In this document: in pieces, positions 1 through 9,814 of the stretch
How the letters are laid out: each line of letters opens with the position of its first letter
Position numbering within the stretch: position 1 is the stretch's first letter
Assembly (NCBI RefSeq): GCF_022482905.1
Contig: NZ_JAKVOI010000001.1
Location: 620,001-684,000, forward strand
From: Clostridium sp.
GTDB taxonomy: Bacteria; Bacillota; Clostridia; Clostridiales; Clostridiaceae
DNA length: 64,000 nucleotides
Reading direction: 5' to 3'
Notes under the pieces: generated by a model
Seen by the model: the letters and a program-made list of their open reading frames with translations, nothing else
Database searches by the model: none
Told to the model about the DNA's origin: nothing
Position numbers and translations under genes: made by a program

Positions 1-440
1 GGAAATGTTATGGTGGTCTTCTTATTGGAATTTTGCTCTCACGTACCTTTAGTGGAGTAATAGGTTCAATTTTTAATTGGAGAGTTGTGTATATTTTCGG
101 TGCGTTTTTCATTGTCCTGCTATTTGCTTTTATTTTAGGGCTTTTTCCTAAAGATAAGCCGGCAAATGTAATTCCTTACAAGGAGCTTTTAAGGTCCATA
201 TTATTGGTCTTATATTAGGTGCAGTTATTCTTGATCTTGGAAATCAGTGCGGTCAGGTATCAAATCAGGCAAGAGTACAACTTCTGGGGGACAAGGTTCG
301 CAGCCGTAATAATACTGTATTTATGTTTTCTTATTTTATGGGAGGCGCAGCAGGCTGCTCTTTTGTCCCAAATCTTTGATTTGGTGACAGTCGCTTTTAC
401 AGAGTGCGTGGGAATATTAGCAATGGTAGCATTAGGATAA
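1..440 (+). pseudogene. Decayed MFS efflux transporter (C-terminal remnant, open at left edge)
   Basis: The first 200 bases read in one frame as transmembrane MFS sequence (GGLLIGILLSRTFSG, then FNWRVVYIFGAFF). After about position 195-200 the homology jumps to another frame that reads GAVILDLGNQCGQVSNQARV and MFSYFMGGAAG, which are typical of the second half of 12-TM MFS drug or sugar efflux proteins. That frame ends in a stop near 390. So roughly 120 codons between the two blocks appear deleted and at least one further frame change follows. The gene starts left of the window. It resembles, but is not a copy of, the MFS gene at 37408-38608. Function is lost unless the window edge hides something unexpected. 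Confidence 0.75.
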
Positions 441-642
441 AAAATGATGAGTTGAGGTAAAAACTTTGTTCATGTCTTTTTATTATAATAACAGCCAGGG
501 ATAGTCATAGGGATAAGGAGGAATTGGATATAAAATGGAGGAATATTAAGATGACCATAGAATATGTTTAGGATTGAATTGTCTGCTTATGTCTGATAAC
601 ATATATCTTACGAAAGATGATCTATGAAGGGATTAACTCAAA

Positions 643-1215
643 TTGTGTAAAATAATTAAATTTATACCTGACGGTATTACTGCAGCAAGGATAATTATGT
701 CCATTTTATTTGTATCAAATATTTTGGAACAGTTTAAATATGGGCGGCAGAAAACTTTGAGCCTGATAGTTATATTTTTGTGCATATGCATATCCGATTT
801 TATCGATGGTTATATTGCAAGAAAGTTCAACTGTACTTCAGCAGAAGGTGCCAAATTTGATATTCTTGCTGATTTGTTTTTCCTGGGCTCATCTTATATA
901 ACTTTAGTGGTTTTGAGGATATTGCCTTTATGGTTTCTAATATTTATATGTCTCAAATTTGTAGAATTTTTATGTACTTCAAATTTTATAAAAAGGCATG
1001 ACAGATTATCAATACATCCATTTATTTTTGACAGGCTGGGAAGAATTGTGGCAGTTATGTTCTTTATTGTACCAGGTGCAGCCTGTATTTTTAATGTGTT
1101 CACATATGGCAACTCTGAAAATGGGGTAAATCTTTTATTGTATATTATTCTGGTATTGGGACTATTGTCTTCATATTTTAGAATAAGGAACTGTTTTAAA
1201 TTATTATCTGATTGA
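643..1215 (+). CDS. CDP-alcohol phosphatidyltransferase family membrane protein
   Basis: A 190-residue integral membrane enzyme of the family that swaps CMP of a CDP-activated lipid (CDP-diacylglycerol) for an alcohol acceptor such as glycerol phosphate, making phospholipid head groups. The full family signature is visible: D52, D55-G56, A59-R60, G69, D73 and D77 (DFIDGYIAR followed by G-x3-D-x3-D). Several hydrophobic segments surround it. Length fits PgsA-like members (about 180-200). TTG start with GAAGGG upstream. It precedes a methyltransferase gene on the same strand. The acceptor alcohol cannot be told from sequence, and it is probably not the housekeeping pgsA, which usually sits elsewhere with division or recA genes (family knowledge). 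Confidence 0.85.
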   Translation: MCKIIKFIPDGITAARIIMSILFVSNILEQFKYGRQKTLSLIVIFLCICISDFIDGYIARKFNCTSAEGAKFDILADLFFLGSSYITLVVLRILPLWFLIFICLKFVEFLCTSNFIKRHDRLSIHPFIFDRLGRIVAVMFFIVPGAACIFNVFTYGNSENGVNLLLYIILVLGLLSSYFRIRNCFKLLSD

Positions 1216-1310
1216 TTGCTTTACAGAACAATATCATCTATTATAGGATCTTTTATTTCTCAGAAAACTGTATGACTTACTTTAATTGAAATATTGAAAG
1301 GGGCGGTAAA

Positions 1311-2123
1311 ATGAATGTCAAACAACCTGATTATGGGAACTGGGTTCCTCTAAAAATCATATATGTACTAGGTATCTTGTCTATTGTAATGATATGTATC
1401 AGCATAGTTAGTTTTGGAAAGTTTTCATTTTTGATGAATTTACCTGTCTATATTTTATGGATCCTTCGAATACTTGCTTTGGCAATTACACTCATTGTTA
1501 TGGCATTTTTGCTTTATATGCTGATCTCCCGGTACTTGTTTTCTTATAATGGAGGGGCTGTTTCTTCAAAAATACTGGATTATGTACTTGGACATCTACA
1601 ATGGGACGGGAGCGGAAAACTTCTGGATATCGGCTGTGGAAGCGGGGCAATGACTATAAAGGCGGCAAAAAAGTATCAAAGGGCAAAACTTGTGGGAATT
1701 GATTATTGGGGAATAGAATGGGATTATGGAGAGGCACAGTGCAGACGAAATGCCAGCCTTGAAAGAATTGATGACAGAATTGATTTTATAAGAGGTGATG
1801 CGGCAGCCCTTCCATTTGAAGATGAATATTTTGACGCTGCCGTAAGCAATTTTGTATTTCATGAGGTAAAGAGCCAGAAAGATAAAAGATTGGTGGTGAA
1901 AGAGGCTCTCAGAGTAGTTAAAAAGGGAGGGACTTTTGCCTTCCACGATCTTTTCCTGGATAAAAAACTTTATGGGGATATAGATGAATTTGTTGAAGAA
2001 TTGAAAAAGGATAATGTATCTGAAATTGCAATTATAAAGTCAGAAGATGAGATAAATATACCCAGGATACTTAAACTTCCTTTTATGTTGGGCAGTATAG
2101 CACTGATCTACGGCAAAAAGTAA
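1311..2123 (+). CDS. Membrane-anchored class I SAM-dependent methyltransferase
   Basis: 270 residues. Two hydrophobic segments (about residues 15-37 and 44-72) are followed by a Rossmann methyltransferase domain of the Methyltransf_11/UbiE type. Motif I is LLDIGCGSG (residues 104-112), the acidic end of strand 2 is VGIDYWG, and DAAALPFEDEYFD is the motif II/III region. The N-terminal membrane anchor suggests a membrane lipid or membrane-embedded substrate, which would fit the phosphatidyltransferase gene just upstream, but the substrate is inference only. Good Shine-Dalgarno (AAAGGGGCGG) before the ATG. A TetR gene follows after 78 bases. Confidence 0.85.
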   Translation: MNVKQPDYGNWVPLKIIYVLGILSIVMICISIVSFGKFSFLMNLPVYILWILRILALAITLIVMAFLLYMLISRYLFSYNGGAVSSKILDYVLGHLQWDGSGKLLDIGCGSGAMTIKAAKKYQRAKLVGIDYWGIEWDYGEAQCRRNASLERIDDRIDFIRGDAAALPFEDEYFDAAVSNFVFHEVKSQKDKRLVVKEALRVVKKGGTFAFHDLFLDKKLYGDIDEFVEELKKDNVSEIAIIKSEDEINIPRILKLPFMLGSIALIYGKK

Positions 2124-2201
2124 GCAGTTTTAGGTTATAATGTATTATATAATAAAAGAGAAAACTACTGTAGAGCAGATTATAAAATGGAGAGTGTTGT
2201 A

Positions 2202-2807
2202 ATGGGCAGGGCATATACGGAAGAGGAAAGAGAAAAGATCAGGATAAAAATTAAACAATATGGAAAGGAAATGTTTGAAAAAGATGGCTTTAAGAATTTC
2301 CGTATTCAGAAGCTGACTAAACAGGTTGGAATTTCCCTGGGAGGATTTTATACTTTTTTTAAGAACAAGGAATCTCTTTACAGGGAAATTTTAAATGATG
2401 AAAAAAATAGAATACGTGCAAAGATAATTGACTGGGTAAAAGAATATAATATAGGACCAAGAGATTTTTTTATAGAGATTTCAGATAAATTTCAGGAAAA
2501 AGCCAGGGAAAACAAATTATATGAAGCCAGGGAGGCATATAATCTTGTAGATGAAGTATTCCTTGATACAAATGATTCAAACAAAAAGGAAAACCTGGCT
2601 TTTATACAGAAACTCAGAGAAATATGGGAAAAGAGAAGTATTTATTTAAATAGATCAAATAAAGAAATATACGGAGTACTGGCACTGTTTGGAATTGTAG
2701 CTGTGAAATGGTATGTAATCGATGAAAGTATATTTGAAAAATTATATTTGGAGGTCTGTGGCAATTTAATCGGAAAAGTAGTACAAAAAGCAGATTTCCA
2801 GCTTTAG
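2202..2807 (+). CDS. TetR/AcrR family transcriptional regulator
   Basis: 201 residues with an N-terminal TetR helix-turn-helix (residues about 8-55: FRIQKLTKQVGISLGGFYTF then FKNKESLY) and a divergent ligand-binding C-terminal half that I do not recognise. An upstream in-frame ATG at 2187 exists, but the 2202 ATG has GGAGAG at the right distance, so I prefer it. The gene lies directly before the rifampin-phosphotransferase-like gene, and a large palindrome with a promoter sits between them (2844-2889). The simplest reading is that this repressor controls the downstream enzyme; the ligand is unknown. Confidence 0.88.
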   Translation: MGRAYTEEEREKIRIKIKQYGKEMFEKDGFKNFRIQKLTKQVGISLGGFYTFFKNKESLYREILNDEKNRIRAKIIDWVKEYNIGPRDFFIEISDKFQEKARENKLYEAREAYNLVDEVFLDTNDSNKKENLAFIQKLREIWEKRSIYLNRSNKEIYGVLALFGIVAVKWYVIDESIFEKLYLEVCGNLIGKVVQKADFQL

Positions 2808-2843
2808 ACGAGTTTTTTGAAAGCAGGAAAAGCTTTGTACAGT

Positions 2844-2889
2844 CCGTCTATGAAAAAATATTGACTTTTTCATAGACGGGTATTATAGC
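2844..2889 (+). promoter_or_regulatory. Palindromic operator with embedded promoter upstream of dikinase gene
   Basis: A perfect 14-bp inverted repeat (CCGTCTATGAAAAA at 2844-2857 and its complement at 2866-2879) has 8 bp between the arms. TTGACT at 2861-2866 can serve as a -35 box, with TATAGC at 2884-2889 after a 17-bp spacer. The palindrome is not followed by a T-tract, so a TetR-type operator is a better reading than a terminator of the preceding gene. Confidence 0.5.
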
Positions 2890-2984
2890 CTGAAGCAGGG
2901 CATAAATAACTTGAAATCAGGTTGATTATATAAAATGCATGAGAATGATGATCATGTTCATTGAGAAAGGGGCGGGTGATTATT

Positions 2985-5483
2985 GTGTATGTAATAAATT
3001 TAAACAAAATCGGAAAAGGTGATGTGATGCTGGCAGGGGGAAAGGCTGCCAATTTGGGTGAGATGATTCAGGCAGGTTTTCCGGTACCGTCAGGTTTTTG
3101 TATAACCAGTGAAGGCTATGATCAGTTTATAATGAAAAATAAATTTCAGAGTGTTATAGAAAAATATCTGAAAAAAATTTATCTGGACGGGAGCAGAAGC
3201 AGAGAATTGTCACAGGAATTGATGGATTTGCTGTCCAGAGGAAGATTTCCGGAGGAAATGAAAGAAGATATTGTGAAGGAATATGAAAAGCTTGGAGAAA
3301 AGGTTCCCGCAGCAGTTCGCTCCTCAGCTACAGCTGAAGACCTGCCTGAAGCAAGTTTTGCAGGTCAGCAGGAAACTTATCTGAATGTCAGGGGTAAAGA
3401 AAACATACTTGATGCTGTGAAAAAATGTTTTTCATCCCTTTGGTCTGAGAGAGCAATAGAGTACAGAAAAAAAACAGGATATGACAGGAGAAAGATATCT
3501 CTGGCTGTTGTAGTGCAGAAGATGATAGAGGGAGATGTATCCGGAGTACTCTTTACTGTAAATCCAACTAATGAAAATACTCATGAAATGATGATAAATG
3601 CATCCTATGGACTGGGGGAAGCTGTTGTATCCGGAAAGGTCACGCCTGATATTTTTATCTGGGACAGAAAAGGAGGCAAAATCACAGACGAGATTTTAGG
3701 AAGCAAGAAAATGAGCATCCTGTACCGGAAAAACGGAGGTACAATTCAGGTGGAAAATGAAGAAAAAAATAGGAATAAATTTTCCTTGAGCCGCAGGGAA
3801 ATTGAAGAGCTTGTGAAAATGGCAGGAAATATCGAAGGGCATTATGGTCATCCACAGGATATAGAATGGGCGGTTAAGAATAATAAAATTTATATTCTTC
3901 AGTCCAGGGAAATCACTACACTCGGCAGGAATACAGAAGAGCAGATGAAAACTGCAAAGCTCTCTAAAACTCAGTCTGAAATTATGAACAATCTTATCGA
4001 ACACTGCCCTACTCCAATTTATCCATTGGAGTTTGAACCTTTTAATCATATAACAAAAGTTAAATTGGAGCTGCTTTCTCAATTTGGCATTCTCATGAAA
4101 AGTCAGCTTGGTATGAGAGATGATGGTACGGTATTTATAGAAAAATCAAGTATACATATTTCTCCTAAGATACTTAAGCTTCCCTTTAAGATAAAGCATT
4201 TTCTAGACTATTCAAATAATTTGAGGCATACCAAAGATATTTTCGGCAGCGTGAATTACAGGCTTTCAAAAATAGAGAAAGATAAGATTCAAAATGATCT
4301 TCAGAAACTTTCTCTTGGAGAGCTGCTGGATTGTCTGGGGGAAATAATGAAAATTTCAGATGAAATTGTCTATGTACGTTTCAGATATAATATATTTCCC
4401 GGATTTTTAACAAGCAAGCTCATTCATTCAAAACTTCAGAAAATAAAAAAGGGTATGACGGAATATGACCTTTTAAGCAATTTGAGCTACAGGACCTGGA
4501 ATATGAATAAGGCCGTAGAAAAGCTTGCTCAAATAGTAAATGAGGATAATAATTTAAAAGATGGAATTCTACAGCTGAAATGTGAAGGTGGAAAGGAGCT
4601 TGAAATGAAGCTGGAGAATATGGCATGCTCCTATAGAAAATTTGGGGACTTTTACAGGAATATATTGCAGGAGTTTGGCTGGAAATCCATCAACAGCTAC
4701 CAGGCGTTCAGTACGGTTTCGTGGAATGAGGACAAAGGCAGCCTCATTACCCTGATTAAGGTGGGCATGAAGAATAAAGCTGGAGAATATGACAGAAATA
4801 AATATGATGACATATGCAGCAGAATATGGGATATTTTTTCAAAGAGGACAGCTGATAAGATGCTTGAAAAAGTAGCACAGATAAGATGTTATCATGTTAA
4901 CAGGGAAGATAGTTTGTACATGCTTGAAAAATGTTATGGCCTTTCAAGAAAAATTCTTGGGGAAATCACAATTAAATTTCCTGAGATATTCAAGTATAGA
5001 AAGGATATATTATATTTGACTTTAGATGAAGTGTACAGTCTTAACGAAAGTCAGGACAAAAAATTTTTTGTAGATAAAATTAAAATAAGGGAAAAAAGCC
5101 GGGAAAAAAATAAAATACTATGTGAAAGTCTCGAGTTGGGCGGCAAAAATAATGGAAAAAATGTATTAAAAGGGGTCTGTGGCAACAGAGGAAAGGCTTC
5201 AGGCCGGGTTTGTATTGTAAAAGATATGGATGAATTTTCAAAACTTGAAAGTGGGGATATACTGGTTTGCAGATATACGGATCCTTCCTGGACTCCATTG
5301 TTTTCCATTGCAAAAGCAGTGGTTTCCGATACTGGAGGACCTCTTTCCCATAGTGCCATTGTAGCCAGGGAATACAATATTCCTGCGGTGCTTGGCTGTG
5401 GCAGTGCTACAAGTGTACTTAAAGATGGAGACAATGTAGTAGTGGATGGAGACAGGGGAACCGTCAAATTTTATTTAAGATAA
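2985..5483 (+). CDS. Rifampin-phosphotransferase-like dikinase (PEP synthase superfamily)
   Basis: 832 residues. An N-terminal ATP-grasp domain (PPDK_N; VMLAGGKAANLGEM near residue 15, VRSSATAEDLPEASFAGQQ near 112-130, GDVSGVLFTVNP) is followed by a long variable middle part and a C-terminal swivelling phosphohistidine domain with GGPLSHSAIVARE (catalytic His about residue 789). The His domain is last and there is no TIM-barrel PEP/pyruvate domain after it. This is the architecture of rifampin phosphotransferase (Rph), not of true PEP synthase. Rph moves the beta-phosphate of ATP to the drug; whether this paralogue uses rifamycin or another acceptor is unknown, since the middle (substrate) domain is divergent. 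GTG start chosen for the SD-like GGGGCGGGTG just upstream and because families start at this point; a TTG at 2961 is the alternative. Probably regulated by the adjacent TetR. Confidence 0.8.
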   Translation: MYVINLNKIGKGDVMLAGGKAANLGEMIQAGFPVPSGFCITSEGYDQFIMKNKFQSVIEKYLKKIYLDGSRSRELSQELMDLLSRGRFPEEMKEDIVKEYEKLGEKVPAAVRSSATAEDLPEASFAGQQETYLNVRGKENILDAVKKCFSSLWSERAIEYRKKTGYDRRKISLAVVVQKMIEGDVSGVLFTVNPTNENTHEMMINASYGLGEAVVSGKVTPDIFIWDRKGGKITDEILGSKKMSILYRKNGGTIQVENEEKNRNKFSLSRREIEELVKMAGNIEGHYGHPQDIEWAVKNNKIYILQSREITTLGRNTEEQMKTAKLSKTQSEIMNNLIEHCPTPIYPLEFEPFNHITKVKLELLSQFGILMKSQLGMRDDGTVFIEKSSIHISPKILKLPFKIKHFLDYSNNLRHTKDIFGSVNYRLSKIEKDKIQNDLQKLSLGELLDCLGEIMKISDEIVYVRFRYNIFPGFLTSKLIHSKLQKIKKGMTEYDLLSNLSYRTWNMNKAVEKLAQIVNEDNNLKDGILQLKCEGGKELEMKLENMACSYRKFGDFYRNILQEFGWKSINSYQAFSTVSWNEDKGSLITLIKVGMKNKAGEYDRNKYDDICSRIWDIFSKRTADKMLEKVAQIRCYHVNREDSLYMLEKCYGLSRKILGEITIKFPEIFKYRKDILYLTLDEVYSLNESQDKKFFVDKIKIREKSREKNKILCESLELGGKNNGKNVLKGVCGNRGKASGRVCIVKDMDEFSKLESGDILVCRYTDPSWTPLFSIAKAVVSDTGGPLSHSAIVAREYNIPAVLGCGSATSVLKDGDNVVVDGDRGTVKFYLR

Positions 5484-5676
5484 ACCCTTTACTGGATGTT
5501 TTATACCAATCCCCATACTTCCCCAATATATAACATATACCGCTTTTTCATTGGCGTTCAAGAAGCGCAGGTATGTGCAAAAAAACATATTGAAAATGAG
5601 TATCAATTGAGATATAATTAAGTTATTATCAAAGTTCAAATTGGTTGTAGATATAGTACCTAACAGGAGGTTTAAA

Positions 5677-6474
5677 ATGATACAAAAATTGACTGGAATT
5701 CCAGAAACACTTCTTATACCGCTTTGGGCAAGGGCGGTTGAAACAAAGCGGAAAGATTCCATGTTTAAGGATTATATGGCAGTGGAAATGGTTGAAAAAA
5801 TTGATTATGATTTTTCAAAATTTGATGGAGCGTGGGTTTCACAAACTGGTGTTGCTGTCCGTACTGAGCTATTTGACAATGAAACCCGGAAATTTATAAA
5901 TAGGAATTCTGAAGCTGTGATTGTGAACATAGGCTGTGGATTGGATACACGATATTTTAGAGTGGATAATGGGAAAATCGTGTGGTATGATCTGGATCTG
6001 CCGGAGCCTATCAGAATAAAGAAAAAATTTTTAAAAGAAACGAAAAGATACAGGATGATATCCAAATCGGTTTTAGATTATCCATGGATTCAAGAAATAG
6101 ATGCTCTTGGACGAGCTGTACTTATTATAGCTGAAGGAGTACTCATGTATTTTGAAGAAAGTGAAATCAAAGAGCTTATGAACAAATTGGTGAAAGGATT
6201 CCCGGAGTCGGAAATGATTTTTGAAATGATGACTCCAATGGTAGTAAAAGGCAGCAGACATCATGATACTGCCAAGAAGGTCGGAGTTACATTCAAATGG
6301 GGCATAAAGTCAGGAAAGGAAATGCTGAAATACAATAAAAATATTGAATTTGTATCAGAGAAAAATTTTTTTGACTACCATAAAGCAAGATGGAGATGGC
6401 TGAGGATACCGTCACTTATTCCTGCCTTTAAAAACAATTTTAACGACAGATTAGTACATTTAAGATTTTTATAA
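5677..6474 (+). CDS. LCM-family class I SAM methyltransferase
   Basis: 265 residues of the leucine carboxyl methyltransferase / polyketide O-methyltransferase family (PF04072-type). Seen: WVSQTGVAVRTELFDNETR near residue 50, motif I as VNIGCGLDTRYFR, the acidic strand-2 turn WYDLDLPEPI, and AEGVLMYFEE. Family members methylate carboxyl or hydroxyl groups of small molecules; the substrate cannot be read. ATG at 5677 is preceded by a near-perfect AGGAGGT, so the longer reading from 5641 is unlikely. It stands alone between the dikinase and the MarR gene. Confidence 0.85.
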   Translation: MIQKLTGIPETLLIPLWARAVETKRKDSMFKDYMAVEMVEKIDYDFSKFDGAWVSQTGVAVRTELFDNETRKFINRNSEAVIVNIGCGLDTRYFRVDNGKIVWYDLDLPEPIRIKKKFLKETKRYRMISKSVLDYPWIQEIDALGRAVLIIAEGVLMYFEESEIKELMNKLVKGFPESEMIFEMMTPMVVKGSRHHDTAKKVGVTFKWGIKSGKEMLKYNKNIEFVSEKNFFDYHKARWRWLRIPSLIPAFKNNFNDRLVHLRFL

Positions 6475-6515
6475 ATTATGTTTGGATACTGCTAAAAAAT
6501 CCTCATAAATTTTTG

Positions 6516-6570
6516 TCAGGTACTTGACAAGTCCACTTTGAATTATTATACTATAGTCAAGTACTTGACA
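6516..6570 (+). promoter_or_regulatory. MarR promoter with two palindromic operators
   Basis: A consensus sigma-A promoter is present: TTGACA at 6524-6529, 17-bp spacer, TATACT at 6547-6552. Two copies of the palindrome TCAAGTACTTGA flank it. The perfect one lies at 6557-6568, over the expected transcription start. The other (TCAGGTACTTGA, one mismatch) lies at 6516-6527 and overlaps the -35 box. Their centres are 41 bp apart. This is a textbook layout for autorepression by the MarR protein encoded directly downstream. Confidence 0.75.
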
Positions 6571-6613
6571 AAATACCTAGGTAATTAAAATTAGTGAAAG
6601 GAAGGTATTTCAC

Positions 6614-7213
6614 ATGAGTGAAATAAGAGAAGAAATTTTAGAACAGTTCACATATCTGCATAAACTACTGCACCGTTATCAAATGCAAAATCTTAGGAAT
6701 TTTGGACCTTTTAGCAATCCACATAGAGGTCAGGGTCGTGTTCTTTCAATATTGAAGATGAAACCCGAAATTAGTCAGAAAGAATTGACTTATCTTTTAG
6801 ATATGAGCAGGCAGGCTCTGGCGGAACTTCTGAGCAAATTGGAAAAAAACGAATATATCCAGCGTGAGACATCAGAGAAAGACCGTCGCAGCTTCAATGT
6901 AAAACTGACTGAAAAAGGTGCTGCAGCAGCCAGTGAGATAGATGATGATGCGTCGCCTGAACTGGAGAAAGTGTTTGACTGCCTGAGCAATGAGGAACTA
7001 TCCAATCTCAGTGAATATCTCAAGCGTATTATTAAAGGGCTTCAAGAGCAGTTCGGAGGCGACAACGAGGATTTTGGCAAACAGATGCTGGAGAAATTTA
7101 TGGAACATGGCCATCACTTCAGGGGACATGGAGATGTTTTCTTTGGAGGTGGATTTCATCATGGATGGTACGGCGGCAGACATGATAATGACAGCGAAAA
7201 GAAGAGAGATTGA
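6614..7213 (+). CDS. MarR family regulator with His/Gly-rich C-terminal tail
   Basis: 199 residues. A winged-helix MarR domain covers about residues 10-145 (QGRVLSILKMKPEISQKELT, LDMSRQALAELLSKLEKNEY, the wing TSEKDRRSFNVKLTEKGA). It is followed by an unusual tail rich in His, Gly and Phe (HGHHFRGHGDVFFGGGFHHG and further HD/ND residues) that could bind metal; the metal idea is inference. The promoter carries duplicated palindromes, suggesting autoregulation. No target gene lies on the same strand; the next gene is convergent. A shrunken copy of this gene is found at 13459-13626. Good SD (GGAAGG) before the ATG. Confidence 0.88.
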   Translation: MSEIREEILEQFTYLHKLLHRYQMQNLRNFGPFSNPHRGQGRVLSILKMKPEISQKELTYLLDMSRQALAELLSKLEKNEYIQRETSEKDRRSFNVKLTEKGAAAASEIDDDASPELEKVFDCLSNEELSNLSEYLKRIIKGLQEQFGGDNEDFGKQMLEKFMEHGHHFRGHGDVFFGGGFHHGWYGGRHDNDSEKKRD

Positions 7214-7263
7214 TATGATTTAAGCATATAATAATATAGGGCTTTCTCCACTATATAAAGCTA

Positions 7264-7300
7264 AGGCCAATGCTTGATAAAATGAAGCATTGGCCTGTAT
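7264..7300. terminator. Bidirectional terminator between marR and the chaperone operon
   Basis: A perfect 12-bp stem (AGGCCAATGCTT at 7264-7275 and its complement at 7285-7296) with a 9-base loop, followed by a T-rich run on the plus strand. It lies between convergent genes and can serve both. Confidence 0.75.
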
Positions 7301-7309
7301 TTTCTATTG

Positions 7310-9814
7310 CTATTTTCTCTTCAATTTTTTTAGAGTTTTTTTAACCCGTTCATTGTTGGGATTTATCTGTATAACCTGCTCATAGTGTTCTATTGCCTTG
7401 ATATAATTTTTAGTGTGTTCATATATGATTCCAATATTTAAGTTGTATAATTCACTATCAGGACATAGTTCCAGTGCCTTTGACAAGTATTCTATGGATT
7501 TGCCGTATTGTTTTAGCTTATCGTACAACAATCCGATATTGTTATACGCCTCATGATAGTCAGGTGATATTTCCAGTGCCATCTTGAAGTATGTGAGGGA
7601 TTTGTCATAATCATTTAAATTATAAAAGTATAAAATCCCCAAATTGTTATAGGCAAGTAAAAAATTCGGATCAATTTTCAGAGCCCGCTCATAGTCCGAT
7701 ACAGCAGCATCATACTTTTTTATATTTCTGTAGGAAAATCCTCTGCCGTTGTGGGCAGTTGCATCTTCCGGGTTCAATTCTATGGCTTTTGTATAATATT
7801 CTATGGACTTTTTGAACTGCCCCAAATGGCCGTATATATTTCCAAGATTACTGTAGGCAGTGCTATGATTGGGATTCAGTTTCAGTACTTTTTCAAAATC
7901 CTGTTTTGCGTTGTCGTACTTACCCAATTCACGGTACAGTAGTCCTCTTTCGTTATAAATTTCTGTGTATTTGGATTCTGTTTCCAGGGTGTTTTCTATG
8001 GCATCGGTATATATCTCCACAGCTTTTTTATATTCGTGCATGCTGGTATATACATTTGCCAGATAATAATAATAATCTATATTATTTGGATTTAATTCCA
8101 TAGCCTTGTAAAAGAACTCGACGGATTCTTCAAGACGATCCAGAAGTCCTAGGGCCAGTGCTTTTTCATAGTATATGCTGCTGTCTTCAATATTCATTTT
8201 CAAGACTCTGTTGCACAGGTCAACTATATCCTCATATTTTCTCAATTTGGAAAGAATTTTGATTTTATTCAGGTATAAATCTAAAAAATAGGGGAATATT
8301 CTTAAGGAATCATTACAGAAACTCAAGGCAGCATCATAAAGTCCGAGCTGAAACAATGAAAAGGTCTTGTGAGCATATGCATGAGCCAAACCTGGATTCA
8401 AATTTATAGCTTTATCGCAGGCATGAACAGCCTCTTCAAATTCTCCGAGTTTGCACAGTATATCACTTTTATTGTTGTACAAAATTGCATATTTGTCATT
8501 TATGCTCTCTGCGCGGTTGTAATATTCCAAAGCTTCTCTGTATCTGCCCAGGTCCTGCAACAGTAGGCCCTTGAAATAGTATGACTCCCAGTTATCAGGA
8601 TTCAATTCTATGGATTTATTCATGTAGATCTCAGCCTCTTTTTCCATATTTAAGGCTTTTAGTGTATTACCAAGCAGAAGATATATTCTAAAATCAATAG
8701 ACGTATTTTTTTCAGCATCTTTAATCAGTGAATAGCATTTTTCAAAATTGCTTACATTGAAATAACATCTGGCAAGTTCGTATTGAAAATCCGGATTTTT
8801 TTTGTATTTGTCAATCAAATAGTAATTTGCAGAAATAAATTTTGCACGTATTTCCCTATCATAAGGATATCTGTCCATTAAAGTGTCAAATAATTCTCTG
8901 GCTTTTTCAAAATCCCCAAGGCAAAAACAGCAATCCGCGGCTCCATACATTGAACTCATGCTATGCGGATTCAAAAGAAGTGCTTTGTTATAATCTTCCC
9001 GGGCTTCATTTACTCTACCCAATCTCAGAAATGCATTTCCTCTGTTTAAATGTGCTTCGAAATCATTTTTATTTTCCAGAATAACATCAGTAAATATTTC
9101 TACAGCTTTATCTACATTATTTGTGAACAGATAATACCTTCCATTCAAAATTCTCATATCTGGATGATAGGGATAAATTCTAAGGCTGATGTCCAATATT
9201 TTTCTGGTCTGATATATATGATTGGCTTTCAGTTCACTGTTGGCCTCATAGTAATTTTTTATATAACTGTCATAATCAATGGGTATATCCTTTTTAAATA
9301 GTTCATACCGGAACCCAAAGTCTTTATCTATATTGTTTAATATAAAATCAATGAAATTGTGGGGGAATTTTTTATATAATTCCTCCTTTTTTTCACTCCA
9401 GGAGAAATACTCATCTAAAATTTTCCATATTTTATGGGGCAGATAGTAATTATCCATAAGAAAATTTAGAAGTTCATAACTTATTTCTTTTGATGTATCA
9501 ATCTGATAACATATATCTTCATTTAAAATACCATACCAGTTGTCTGCATTTATTCTTTCAAAAAAATTGTCATATAATTTATCTACACCTGATATCCATT
9601 GTTGTACTGGGGATTCTTCAATGCTGAAGTTTTCCAAATCATTATTTGTTTGGCTCAAATCTGCCTTCAAGGCAGTCTCATAAGCTTCTCTGAGAATTTG
9701 AAATCCATCAGGGTCCTCTTCTGGATGGTGGAGGTTCAATTTTTCCATATAAGCTTCTTTTATCACATTTTTATCACCAGTAGGTTTTATTCCCAATATA
9801 TCCCAAAAATTCAT
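7310..9814 (-). CDS. Large TPR protein with N-terminal atypical J domain (Hsp70 co-chaperone)
   Basis: 834 residues. Residues 1-50 form a J-like domain ([20 protein letters not shown], then [17 protein letters not shown]). The canonical HPD is replaced by HPEEDP, as in the atypical J proteins that partner HscC-type Hsp70s in E. coli (DjlB/DjlC type; from memory). Residues about 215-830 are a long run of some sixteen or more tetratricopeptide repeats (for example [40 protein letters not shown]). Between them is a region shared with the 291-residue protein at 11513-12388. Its ATG overlaps the stop of the Hsp70 gene by 4 bases (ATGA), so the two are translationally coupled. No signal peptide, hence cytoplasmic. 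It probably recruits clients, through the TPR superhelix, to the Hsp70 encoded next to it. Confidence 0.88.
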   Translation of the reverse strand: MNFWDILGIKPTGDKNVIKEAYMEKLNLHHPEEDPDGFQILREAYETALKADLSQTNNDLENFSIEESPVQQWISGVDKLYDNFFERINADNWYGILNEDICYQIDTSKEISYELLNFLMDNYYLPHKIWKILDEYFSWSEKKEELYKKFPHNFIDFILNNIDKDFGFRYELFKKDIPIDYDSYIKNYYEANSELKANHIYQTRKILDISLRIYPYHPDMRILNGRYYLFTNNVDKAVEIFTDVILENKNDFEAHLNRGNAFLRLGRVNEAREDYNKALLLNPHSMSSMYGAADCCFCLGDFEKARELFDTLMDRYPYDREIRAKFISANYYLIDKYKKNPDFQYELARCYFNVSNFEKCYSLIKDAEKNTSIDFRIYLLLGNTLKALNMEKEAEIYMNKSIELNPDNWESYYFKGLLLQDLGRYREALEYYNRAESINDKYAILYNNKSDILCKLGEFEEAVHACDKAINLNPGLAHAYAHKTFSLFQLGLYDAALSFCNDSLRIFPYFLDLYLNKIKILSKLRKYEDIVDLCNRVLKMNIEDSSIYYEKALALGLLDRLEESVEFFYKAMELNPNNIDYYYYLANVYTSMHEYKKAVEIYTDAIENTLETESKYTEIYNERGLLYRELGKYDNAKQDFEKVLKLNPNHSTAYSNLGNIYGHLGQFKKSIEYYTKAIELNPEDATAHNGRGFSYRNIKKYDAAVSDYERALKIDPNFLLAYNNLGILYFYNLNDYDKSLTYFKMALEISPDYHEAYNNIGLLYDKLKQYGKSIEYLSKALELCPDSELYNLNIGIIYEHTKNYIKAIEHYEQVIQINPNNERVKKTLKKLKRK

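Noticed and set aside
2844-2879. Intrinsic terminator of the TetR gene
   Set aside because: The stem is long and perfect but no T-tract follows on the plus strand, and promoter boxes overlap it; operator preferred.
3696-4082. Open frame on the minus strand inside the dikinase gene
   Set aside because: It is a shadow of the conserved plus-strand gene, with no ribosome site and no recognisable domain. The same holds for the many other antisense frames inside long genes.
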